7,578 nucleotides of DNA from Thermoplasmata archaeon M9B1D (GTDB taxonomy: Archaea > Thermoplasmatota > E2 > DHVEG-1): NCBI GenBank assembly GCA_002900535.1, contig MUGC01000052.1, positions 1-7,578 on the forward strand, written 5' to 3'. The notes under the pieces are model-generated. The model ran no database searches and had not been told where the DNA came from. It worked only from the letters and a program-made list of their open reading frames with translations. Shown piece by piece: positions 1 through 5,462 of this stretch (position 1 is the first letter of the stretch; each line of letters opens with the position of its first letter). A program made the translations under genes and the position numbers.

Positions 1-865
1 TTCCACTTGAGGTTTTTATTCTGAGTCCATACATATTTTTTGTATTTGTAATTATGTTGTTTGAAATAATGTTATTATCTGATCGGCTGCTTAGATATAT
101 TCCATAATCAGTGTTATGTGTAAAGGTATTTGAAGAAATATTGCCAGATTTCGCATATGATGTATAAATACCATATTTGTTGTAGGAAAATATATTATTT
201 TTTATTAAGTTATTTGTAGTTTCAGGGCTTGAATATATGTATAACCCATAGTTTTGATTTGATGAAATGTTGCAATCTGAAATTGTGTTATTATTTGATC
301 TTATAACTATACCTGCATTTGATGAATCTGAAGAGGAGGGGCCACCGTTTTTTATTGTAAAGCCACTTATTTTTACATTATCTGCTAAAATATTTATAAC
401 GATTCCAGAGCCGTTACCTTCTATTATCGTTGTATTCTTATCTTTTCCAATTAATGATATAGATTCATTAATTTCAATATTTTCAAAATATGTGCCATTG
501 TTAACATAAATTATATCATTTTCAGAGGCTGAATCAACTGCTTTCTGGATTGATGAATAATCGCCTTTACCATTAATTGAAACATAATAATTTGTTTTGT
601 GATTATTTTGGCCATTAGAATTATTGTTATTGTTATTGTTTGTAAAATATAGTGTTATAGTAAAAGCCGATATAACAACTATTATAATTATTAAACTGAT
701 GATCGCCTTGGAGATGGATCTTTTATTTTTTTCTTTATATATTTTTTTATTTGAAGGTTCAGATGGTTCTATTTTTTTATCCTCGATATTTTTATTGTGA
801 ACACGTCTCATATGATCTGATAAATGGTCTTCTTTGAGTCGAATATTACATTCAGGGCAATTCAT
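1..865 (-). CDS. Membrane-anchored beta-helix surface protein with N-terminal C2H2 zinc finger (3'-partial)
   Basis: The frame is open from ATG at 863-865 to the left edge, giving 288 residues with no stop; the C-terminus lies outside the window. Residues 3-23 form a C2H2 finger (C3, C6, H18, H23; C-x2-C-x11-H-x4-H). A basic linker (about 38-53) precedes one hydrophobic segment (about 54-74), then an Asn-rich spacer (75-88). From residue 98 the protein resembles NosD/pectin-lyase-like parallel beta-helices: 'SIQKAVDSA', 'GTYFEN', 'SLIG', then repeated Asn/Ile/Gly turns such as 'NNIFSYNKYGIY' and 'NTDYGIYLSS'. The positive-inside rule puts the finger in the cytoplasm and the helix outside the cell. 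Surface beta-helix proteins of this build are common in archaea; ligand and role are unknown. An in-frame TTG at 893-895 is an alternative start, but ATG places the first Cys at residue 3 and is preferred. Confidence 0.85.
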   Translation of the reverse strand, partial: MNCPECNIRLKEDHLSDHMRRVHNKNIEDKKIEPSEPSNKKIYKEKNKRSISKAIISLIIIIVVISAFTITLYFTNNNNNNNSNGQNNHKTNYYVSINGKGDYSSIQKAVDSASENDIIYVNNGTYFENIEINESISLIGKDKNTTIIEGNGSGIVINILADNVKISGFTIKNGGPSSSDSSNAGIVIRSNNNTISDCNISSNQNYGLYIYSSPETTNNLIKNNIFSYNKYGIYTSYAKSGNISSNTFTHNTDYGIYLSSRSDNNIISNNIITNTKNMYGLRIKTSSG

Positions 866-905
866 CCATGTCTCTACTTCTTTCTTCTTAAACAATTATA
901 GTCAC

Positions 906-913
906 CTTATATG
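906..913 (-). promoter_or_regulatory. Possible TATA box of the beta-helix gene
   Basis: On the minus strand this reads CATATAAG. It lies about 41-48 bases upstream of the ATG at 865, so transcription would begin near 880-885 with a short leader. Other A/T-rich stretches nearby could serve equally well, so the assignment is weak. Confidence 0.3.
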
Positions 914-919
914 AGCCTA

Positions 920-956
920 TTTAATTCTCAACCATAGTAACCACATGGTTATTAAA
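920..956. repeat. Imperfect inverted repeat upstream of the beta-helix gene
   Basis: The left arm TTTAAT-tctc-AACCAT (920-935) pairs with the right arm ATGGTT-ATTAAA (945-956) around a nine-base centre, with four unpaired bases in the left arm. An overlapping smaller palindrome, TAACCA-ca-TGGTTA, occupies 938-951. It sits 55-91 bases upstream of the beta-helix start, next to the likely promoter, so an operator role is possible. It could also be chance in AT-rich DNA. Confidence 0.35.
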
Positions 957-1156
957 TGTTTTCCATGGCTGAATAGGTAAATATATAAAAATACTTGAAC
1001 CTAAAAGTGCTGTTATTTTCCGTTCTTCAATTGCTAACAAATATACATCACATATGCCCAAATGGAAAAAAAGTTTTGAACGAATTTAGATAGAAAAACC
1101 TGCTAGATATAATTTCTATAATCATTGAAAAATAAGTAAAACGCTCAAATCCTTTT

Positions 1157-1367
1157 TTACCAATTGCTTCTTACATCGTTAGATAAATCTTCTTCAGAAT
1201 GACTTTCCACATTGGAGTGTAACAAAAGAACCCAACAGCGTTTCAGAAAAAGTAATTGTATATTTAACATTGTTAAAAAGACGGATTAACTTTGTATATA
1301 CGATATGTTTATTTTTAAACCTAGTAGCATTATTTTCATCTTTTTCATATAGTTTCATTGTTTTCAT
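1157..1367 (-). pseudogene. Possible decayed small ORF with zinc-finger-like tail
   Basis: A 57-codon ORF runs from ATG at 1365-1367 to TGA at 1194-1196 and ends '...VTLQCGKSF'. Moving to the next frame at that point continues with 'SEEDLSNDVRSNW' and a TAA at 1157-1159. Joined, 'CGKSFSEEDLSNDVRSNW' resembles the C-x2-CGKSF...L..H.R..H pattern of a C2H2 finger with both His lost (to Asp and Trp), and it recalls the finger of the neighbouring beta-helix protein ('DHLSDHMRRVH'). No ribosome binding site precedes the ATG. The match is short and could be chance. Confidence 0.2.
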
Positions 1368-1444
1368 GAGGTATTTTGAATCTGATTGTTTGGTTTTTTA
1401 TCGTTTTTTTGTATGTTTTATGATCATTTTTTAAGCTCTTTAGG

Positions 1445-1594
1445 CGGGGGGGTTCGAACCCTTTCGAACCCTATGTTCGATTTATATGTAAAAAGAGGGG
1501 GTTCGAACAGCAAAATCTTTAAATAGTATAAAATGGAAAATACGGGGGGTTCGAACCGTGGATTCAAAGTACATGTAAAAGAGTCGTTCGAACC
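1445..1594. repeat. Cluster of GGTTCGAACC-like palindromes in a degenerate direct repeat
   Basis: Five exact TTCGAA sites begin at 1453, 1463, 1502, 1550 and 1587; most are flanked by G-rich sequence on the left and C on the right (GGGGGGTTCGAACC at 1446 and 1544). A near-match, GTTCGAT, begins at 1475. On the minus strand, two blocks (1594 to 1543 and 1508 to 1445) share the order GTTCGAAC, CTC plus T-run, ACAT, and a second TTCGAACCCCCC, so the cluster looks like a two-copy direct repeat about 86 bases apart with internal indels. The core resembles a tRNA T-arm, but no full tRNA fold is present. Function unknown. Confidence 0.6.
1450..1471. repeat. Perfect 9-bp hairpin formed by two TTCGAA copies
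   Basis: GGGTTCGAA (1450-1458) is the exact reverse complement of TTCGAACCC (1463-1471), with a four-base loop CCCT at 1459-1462. This is the strongest GC-containing hairpin I saw in the intergenic region. No T-run follows directly on either strand, so a classical terminator is not indicated. Confidence 0.55.
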
Positions 1595-1683
1595 ATTAAG
1601 TTAGAGGATAGAATAGCAGGAGAAAATACTATATCATCGAACAAATGTGTCGTTTCATCTCTGATTTCTCTTGTTATAGTGGG

Positions 1684-1701
1684 AAAAATATACTATAAAA
1701 A
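1684..1701 (-). terminator. Oligo-T terminator after tRNA-Leu
   Basis: Reading away from the tRNA 3' end on the minus strand, two T5 runs occur (1701-1697 and 1688-1684), the first five bases past the discriminator base. Archaeal RNA polymerase stops at such T tracts without needing a hairpin. Confidence 0.45.
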
Positions 1702-1705
1702 TTAG

Positions 1706-1790
1706 TGCAGGGGGAGGGATTTGAACCCGCGAACCTCTTCAGGAATAGATCTTGAGTCTATCGCCGTAGGCCAGGCTTGGCTACCCCTGC
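1706..1790 (-). tRNA. tRNA-Leu (anticodon CAA)
   Basis: The minus strand folds as a class II tRNA. The acceptor GCAGGGG pairs fully with CCCCTGC, followed by unpaired A73 at 1706, as expected for archaeal tRNA-Leu. The D stem is GCC/GGC. The anticodon stem ATAGA/TCTAT holds loop CTCAAGA with anticodon CAA, which reads UUG. The long variable arm contains CCT/AGG. The T loop is TTCAAAT with stem GCGGG/CCCTC, which carries one C-T mismatch. The 3' CCA is not encoded and no intron is present. Long variable arm, A73 and CAA together identify leucine. Confidence 0.93.
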
Positions 1791-1816
1791 AAAACGAAAA
1801 TCAAAAACAAGAACTG

Positions 1817-1827
1817 TGATAAAAAGG
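1817..1827 (-). promoter_or_regulatory. Possible TATA box of tRNA-Leu
   Basis: The minus strand reads CCTTTTTATCA here, centred about 32 bases upstream of the tRNA 5' end at 1790. This is near the distance expected for an archaeal TATA box with transcription starting at or just before the mature end. Confidence 0.4.
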
Positions 1828-1830
1828 TTT

Positions 1831-1846
1831 ACGTAAAATAAATTAT
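1831..1846 (+). promoter_or_regulatory. Possible promoter of the flavodoxin-like gene
   Basis: The stretch ACGTAAAATAAATTAT is an A/T-rich TATA-like element about 52-67 bases before the chosen ATG at 1898. It would give a leader of about 25-35 bases that includes the GGTGA ribosome binding site. TTTATA at 1861-1866 is an alternative. Confidence 0.3.
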
Positions 1847-1897
1847 TTTTCTAAAATGTATTTATACAAGAACTTAATTCACCCCTCTGGTGAAATT

Positions 1898-2323
1898 ATG
1901 AAATACGTTATTGTTTATTGGTCAAGATACGGACATGGAAAAAAACTTGTAACATATCTTGCAGAAAAACTTAATGATAGAAAAATAGAAACTCAAATCT
2001 TAAGAACTGATGAGGCAAATCCAAATTCTATGCCTGATGCAGATTTATATGTATTTTCTGCTCCTGCAGAAGCCTTTAGCCTGCAGAGAACATTTAAGGG
2101 TTTTTTGAAACGAATTGAGGGCTTGGATAATAAAAAATATGGTATTATCAACACGCATGGAATGGATAAAAACAGACTTGGTCAAATGGAAAATATACTT
2201 TCTAAGAAAAATATGGTAAAGGTTGCAGAGGTTGACTTTAAAATTGGTAAAGATATCAAAAGTGGTAATGCGTTTTTAGAAGATTATAAGCCCAAAATTG
2301 AAGAGTTTGCTGGAAAATTATAA
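1898..2323 (+). CDS. Flavodoxin-like protein
   Basis: A small soluble protein of 141 residues, close to the size of short-chain flavodoxins. It begins with a typical beta strand and phosphate-binding loop, 'KYVIVYWSRYGHGKKLV' (2-18), and continues with 'DADLYVFSAPAEAF' (47-60), in the place of the second FMN-contacting loop, and 'KKYGIINTHGM' (79-89). The classical T/S-x-T/S-G-N-T loop is not conserved (SRYGHGKK instead), so FMN binding is likely but not certain. Members of this family carry electrons or act in quinone or metal reduction; the partner is unknown. The frame extends up to an ATG at 1856, but GGTGA at 1889-1893 lies four bases before the ATG at 1898, and the family N-terminus begins there. 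It is divergent from tRNA-Leu and its stop abuts the convergent DUF47 stop with no spacer. Confidence 0.8.
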   Translation: MKYVIVYWSRYGHGKKLVTYLAEKLNDRKIETQILRTDEANPNSMPDADLYVFSAPAEAFSLQRTFKGFLKRIEGLDNKKYGIINTHGMDKNRLGQMENILSKKNMVKVAEVDFKIGKDIKSGNAFLEDYKPKIEEFAGKL

Positions 2324-3022
2324 TCATTTTGCAATCATAGCACGAAGCCAATCTGCAACGTTTTCAGCATGATCTGCGATGTCGTCAACCCAATCAGCAA
2401 TCTTTAACAAATGATAAACATCCATTGGATCTAGTTTCTTTTCAAGTTTATAAATTCCTTTATTCATTTCATACTTTTTCTTATCTGCTTGGTATTCAAA
2501 CTCATGAACTTTATAGATGAATTCTTTTGTTTGCTCACGTTCACGCTTTACGAAACTTGTTTCAACTAAATCTCGGATATTGTAAACTGCATCTTCCATT
2601 GCACCAACGGTTTTCATTACGATTTCTGCATGTTCAATAAAAATTTTCTGTAATTGTTTTGGAATTTTGGTATGACGCATATCAAGCATCACTGCTAAAT
2701 TTTCAGCATGATCAAGTATTGCATCTTGCTCTCTCAAAGCCCACATAAATTTACCTTTATCAACAGGCATAAAAAGTGTTGAAGGTAGATGGTTCCGAAG
2801 ATTTCCTTTTATTAAATCTGCTTCGTGTTCAATGCTTGATACTTTTTTTGCAATATCTGAAAATTCTTTATAATTGCCATTGTAATATCCAATTAAACCT
2901 TTTCCAAGAAGATCGATGCACTCTTTTACTTTACACATATGTTCAAGTAATTGATCAAATGGCGATTTTCTTCTAAACGTATCTTGTACTGGTGCTCTGA
3001 AATGTTCCTTTTTTTCAACCAT
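2324..3022 (-). CDS. DUF47 (PhoU-like) Pit accessory protein
   Basis: The 232-residue protein is full length for the DUF47/TIGR00153 family, an all-alpha relative of PhoU. Metal-binding-type acidic/His motifs recur through the helices: 'EHEAD' (65-69), 'DAILDHAEN' (100-108), 'EFEYQAD' (174-180) and 'DDIADHAEN' (213-221). DUF47 genes are very often placed next to Pit phosphate transporters in bacteria and archaea, and the protein is thought to modulate transport; the mechanism is not established. The ATG at 3020-3022 has a strong ribosome binding site, GGTGAGAT, at 3033-3026 (minus strand). pit1 ends 19 bases upstream on the same strand, so the two are probably cotranscribed. No separate promoter or clear terminator is visible. 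Confidence 0.92.
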   Translation of the reverse strand: MVEKKEHFRAPVQDTFRRKSPFDQLLEHMCKVKECIDLLGKGLIGYYNGNYKEFSDIAKKVSSIEHEADLIKGNLRNHLPSTLFMPVDKGKFMWALREQDAILDHAENLAVMLDMRHTKIPKQLQKIFIEHAEIVMKTVGAMEDAVYNIRDLVETSFVKREREQTKEFIYKVHEFEYQADKKKYEMNKGIYKLEKKLDPMDVYHLLKIADWVDDIADHAENVADWLRAMIAK

Positions 3023-3041
3023 TTTATCTCACCTTTACATT

Positions 3042-4280
3042 TTATCCCACTATTGTTCTTAATATTAAAAATATTGCTATTGATGTACCTGCGGCTATTG
3101 GCAACGTCAATAACCACGATGCAACTATTTTTTTAATTACACTTAAATCAATTGCTTCTAGTCCTCGGGCAAGTCCAACTCCTATTACTGCACCTACAAC
3201 TGTGTGTGATGTTGAAATTGGTAGTCCTAAATTTGATGCAATTAAAACAGTTGTTGCGGCTCCAAAATCCACAGAAAAACCACGAGTGTTAGTGAGACTT
3301 GTAATTCTGTTTCCAACTGTTTGCATTACTCGTCGACCCCATGTAACACATCCAACACCTATTCCGATTCCACCTAATGCTAAAAGCCAAAATGGAATTT
3401 CAACCTCTGGATTCATTTGGCCTGCTTGAGCTAGTGGAATAATTGCACTAACTGGTCCTATTGCATTTGCTACATCATTTGCTCCATGAGAAAATGCAAC
3501 ATAACAAGAGGTAATAACTTGCAATTTTCTAAAGATGCCTTCAACTGTAAAATAATCTTCTGCTACAGTATCATCAATTTTTCTTAGTAAAAAGATACCA
3601 ATAATTCCAATAATTATTGCAATAACGCTTGATGCCAGTAATGCTTCATAGACACTACTAATATTAACTATATCTTTTAACGAAGTTTTTAAAAACAAAG
3701 ATGCGCTAATTATAAATGCAGTTGCACCAATTATTGCAGGTCCGACAACTTTTGCAGATTTAACCGGTTTTTCTTTAGAAAAAATTGTTTTTACAATTAT
3801 TTTAAAAACAATAAATGCTAAAATACATCCAAAAATGGGAGATAAAATCCAACTTGCTACAACTTGACCAACCTTTGGCCAATTAACTGCAGCAATTCCA
3901 CCAGCAATTATTCCAAAACCCATAAGCGCTCCAACAATTGAGTGAGTTGTTGAAATGGGCATCGATTTCCAAGTCGAAAGCGTAACCCATATCGCTGCTG
4001 CTAGAAGACTTGCGATGAATCCTAAAAGTAAAATATTTGATGGAATTCCTCCGACATCAACTATCCCCTTTCTAACTGTTTCTGCTACTTGAGGACCAAC
4101 TGTAACAGCTCCTAAAAAATTTAAGACAGCCGCAATAATTACTGCTTGTCTGAATGTTATTGCTTTTGCGCCAACTGCTGTAGCCATGGAGTTTGCTACA
4201 TCGTTTGAGCCAATGCTCCAAGCCATATAGAAACCAATAGCGCTTGCACCTCCAACAATCAGCAACAATGTTGGATCCAA
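3042..4280 (-). CDS. pit: Pit-family inorganic phosphate transporter, copy 1
   Basis: A 412-residue integral membrane protein of the PHO4/PiT family (TC 2.A.20), which imports inorganic phosphate driven by a proton or sodium gradient. The two family signatures from internal duplication are intact: 'GSNDVANSMAT' (24-34) and 'HGANDVANAIGP' (265-276). The paired 'PISTTHS' (108-114) and 'PISTSHT' (354-360) are also present. Hydrophobic segments span the two halves, with a charged loop near 165-180 and another near 234-252. The start codon is TTG (4278-4280): GGAGG lies nine bases upstream, an in-frame TAG directly precedes the TTG, and the paralogue at 5461-6723 begins at the same position. It heads an operon with the DUF47 gene and diverges from the AbrB-PhoU gene. 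Which ion drives transport cannot be told from the sequence. Confidence 0.95.
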   Translation of the reverse strand: MDPTLLLIVGGASAIGFYMAWSIGSNDVANSMATAVGAKAITFRQAVIIAAVLNFLGAVTVGPQVAETVRKGIVDVGGIPSNILLLGFIASLLAAAIWVTLSTWKSMPISTTHSIVGALMGFGIIAGGIAAVNWPKVGQVVASWILSPIFGCILAFIVFKIIVKTIFSKEKPVKSAKVVGPAIIGATAFIISASLFLKTSLKDIVNISSVYEALLASSVIAIIIGIIGIFLLRKIDDTVAEDYFTVEGIFRKLQVITSCYVAFSHGANDVANAIGPVSAIIPLAQAGQMNPEVEIPFWLLALGGIGIGVGCVTWGRRVMQTVGNRITSLTNTRGFSVDFGAATTVLIASNLGLPISTSHTVVGAVIGVGLARGLEAIDLSVIKKIVASWLLTLPIAAGTSIAIFLILRTIVG

Positions 4281-4340
4281 CTATAGATTCCTCCTTTCTA
4301 TCTCTTTGAAATTTTTGGGTTTTTGTAAAACATCAGCCAT
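4281..4340 (-). CDS. Putative 19-codon leader ORF of pit1
   Basis: ATG at 4338-4340 opens a frame encoding MADVLQKPKNFKEIERRNL and ends with TAG at 4281-4283, immediately adjacent to and in frame with the pit1 TTG start. Its codons 15-17 contain the pit1 ribosome binding site (AAAGGAGG). A TATA-like element about 27 bases upstream would put the transcription start near this ATG, which would suit a leaderless message. The arrangement would suit translational coupling or leader-based control of pit1. Whether it is translated is unknown, and an in-frame ORF of this length could be chance. Confidence 0.35.
   Translation of the reverse strand: MADVLQKPKNFKEIERRNL
4290..4294 (-). promoter_or_regulatory. 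Ribosome binding site deciding the TTG start of pit1
   Basis: GGAGG within GAAAGGAGG on the minus strand, nine bases before the TTG. No in-frame ATG exists between the upstream TAG and codon 19, which lies inside the first membrane segment, so this site fixes the TTG as the start. Confidence 0.75.
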
Positions 4341-4354
4341 TAAAACTAGAATTT

Positions 4355-4375
4355 TGGATATAGATATATATTTTT
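4355..4375 (-). promoter_or_regulatory. Probable pit1-DUF47 promoter
   Basis: The minus strand here is an A/T-rich TATA tract containing ATATATATC and CTATATCC. Its centre is about 27 bases from the ATG of the 19-codon leader ORF, so transcription would start near 4340. The AT-richness of the whole intergenic region makes the exact box uncertain. Confidence 0.4.
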
Positions 4376-4384
4376 ACTACATAG

Positions 4385-4402
4385 TATATAGATAACTATA
4401 TA
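4385..4402. promoter_or_regulatory. Inverted repeat, possible operator
   Basis: TATATAG (4385-4391) and CTATATA (4396-4402) are exact reverse complements separated by ATAA. The site lies between the pit1 TATA tract and the phoU TATA tract, where a bound regulator could affect both directions. Low complexity weakens the case. Confidence 0.35.
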
Positions 4403-4412
4403 TTATATATAT
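4398..4412 (+). promoter_or_regulatory. Probable promoter of the AbrB-PhoU gene
   Basis: TATATTATATATATT precedes the ATG at 4446 by about 34-48 bases. Transcription would start about 4428-4433, leaving a short leader that just includes GGAG at 4435-4438. Confidence 0.4.
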
Positions 4413-4424
4413 TAATACGTATTA
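4413..4424. promoter_or_regulatory. Perfect 12-bp palindrome, candidate operator
   Basis: TAATACGTATTA is its own reverse complement. It sits between the likely TATA box and the ribosome binding site of the AbrB-PhoU gene, 21 bases before its ATG, where a bound dimer would block transcription. AbrB-type domains bind DNA as dimers, so autoregulation is plausible but unproven. Confidence 0.4.
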
Positions 4425-4445
4425 GGCTGAAAAAGGAGTTTTATT

Positions 4446-5456
4446 ATGGAAATCAGAAGAGTTCAAATAACAGGTGGAGCATCCTATGCAATAACTCTAC
4501 CTAAAGATTGGATAAAGCTGAATAAAATCAATAAAAATGACCAGTTAGGACTTTTTAGCAAACCAGATGGAACATTGTTAATAACTCCAAAAATGATTAG
4601 CAAAAAACCCTCAAAAACCAAAGAATTCACTATCGATAAAGATATTAATCAAAAATATCTCCTAAGACAGCTCCTAGGTGCATATATAACAGGATATAAC
4701 TCTATTAAAATTAACTCTAAAAAAAGAATGCCTTCAGAAGTTGGTTCAACTGTTAGAAATTTTACTCAAATCACGATAGGTCAAGAAGTAGTTGAAGAAA
4801 CTGATGAAACAATAACGATAAAAGATTTACTTAGACCTGCAGAAATGCCTTTTAATAGTACTATAAAACGGATGCATCTAATTGTTAAAAGCATGCATGA
4901 AGACGCAATGAAAGCTCTTGAGACAGGAAATAAAAAAATAGTAGAAGAAATTTTATTAAGAGATAGTGATATCGACAGACTTCACTGGCTTGTAGCACGT
5001 CAATGTAACATATTGCTACAAGACATTAGTCTTTCAGAAAAAATGAGTATACCTCTTTCTATGACATATACGTATTTCCAACTTAGCCGAATCATAGAAC
5101 GTATGGGTGACCATGTAGTTAGTATTGCAAAAAATATTTTAAAACTGGCCGATAGTAAACTTGATAAAAAAATAAAAGAAAATATACAGTTCTCGAGTGA
5201 TCTTGCACTTGATATATTCAACAAAAGTATAGGTTCATTTTTTCAAAAAGACATTAAAACATCAAATAGAAATATTGAAATTGTTCAAAAACTCGAAGTA
5301 CTCTGCAGAGAAATTAATAGTATGGCGATAAGATATGATGGTTCAATCGCAATATCTATAGGACATATTGCAGAGAGCATAAGAAGAATTGGTGAATATG
5401 CTGAAGATATTTCAGAAACAACAATAAATTATCTTGTAGGTTTAGAAAAAAATTAA
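4446..5456 (+). CDS. AbrB-PhoU phosphate uptake regulator
   Basis: The 336-residue protein starts with a SpoVT/AbrB-type swapped-hairpin DNA-binding domain (about 1-50; 'RRVQITGGASYAITLPKDW', then 'LGLFSKPDGTLLITP'), followed by a linker domain (51-130) and two PhoU helical bundles (about 135-336). PhoU metal-site motifs are visible as 'ERMGDH' (218-223) and 'RIGEYAED' (314-321). This fusion is typical of archaea and is usually annotated as a phosphate uptake regulator; bacterial PhoU has no DNA-binding domain. Here it probably senses phosphate status and acts at the shared pit1 region, an inference from domain content and position. ATG at 4446 follows GGAG (4435-4438) by seven bases. It runs divergently from pit1 and convergently with pit2, with four bases between the stop codons. 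Confidence 0.92.
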   Translation: MEIRRVQITGGASYAITLPKDWIKLNKINKNDQLGLFSKPDGTLLITPKMISKKPSKTKEFTIDKDINQKYLLRQLLGAYITGYNSIKINSKKRMPSEVGSTVRNFTQITIGQEVVEETDETITIKDLLRPAEMPFNSTIKRMHLIVKSMHEDAMKALETGNKKIVEEILLRDSDIDRLHWLVARQCNILLQDISLSEKMSIPLSMTYTYFQLSRIIERMGDHVVSIAKNILKLADSKLDKKIKENIQFSSDLALDIFNKSIGSFFQKDIKTSNRNIEIVQKLEVLCREINSMAIRYDGSIAISIGHIAESIRRIGEYAEDISETTINYLVGLEKN

Positions 5457-5462
5457 TTTTTT
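5446..5462. terminator. Bidirectional oligo-T terminator between phoU and pit2
   Basis: A7-TTAA-T6 spans both stop codons. The plus strand has a T6 run (5457-5462) just after the phoU stop, and the minus strand has a T7 run (5452 to 5446) just after the pit2 stop. Each run is a good archaeal termination signal, and the near-perfect palindrome serves both convergent genes. Confidence 0.55.

Larger units (their letters stand above)
866..1705. other. Gene-poor intergenic region
   Basis: No ORF of convincing length or composition is visible on either strand over about 840 bases. The region contains the inverted repeat at 920-956, a short possibly decayed minus-strand ORF (1157-1367), T-rich plus-strand tracts around 1391-1407 and 1429-1434, and the TTCGAA repeat cluster (1445-1594). 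It faces the 3' end of the tRNA-Leu gene. tRNA 3' ends are common integration targets in archaea, so a decayed insertion is conceivable, but no integrase or att pair is visible. Confidence 0.6.

Noticed and set aside
267..509. Plus-strand ORF of 80 codons
   Set aside because: It lies wholly inside the minus-strand beta-helix gene, has no ribosome binding site and no recognisable protein features.
1445..1594. CRISPR array
   Set aside because: Repeat copies are short, palindromic and uneven, spacing varies from 10 to 49 bases, and no cas gene is present.
1445..1594. Additional tRNA genes
   Set aside because: Only T-arm-like segments are present; no acceptor, D-arm or anticodon arm can be built around them.
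1856..1897. Upstream ATG extension of the flavodoxin-like gene
   Set aside because: The extra 14 residues are not flavodoxin-like, and GGTGA at 1889-1893 is correctly spaced for the ATG at 1898.
3202..3429. Plus-strand ORF of 75 codons inside pit1
   Set aside because: It is antisense to a conserved part of pit1, with no independent start signal.
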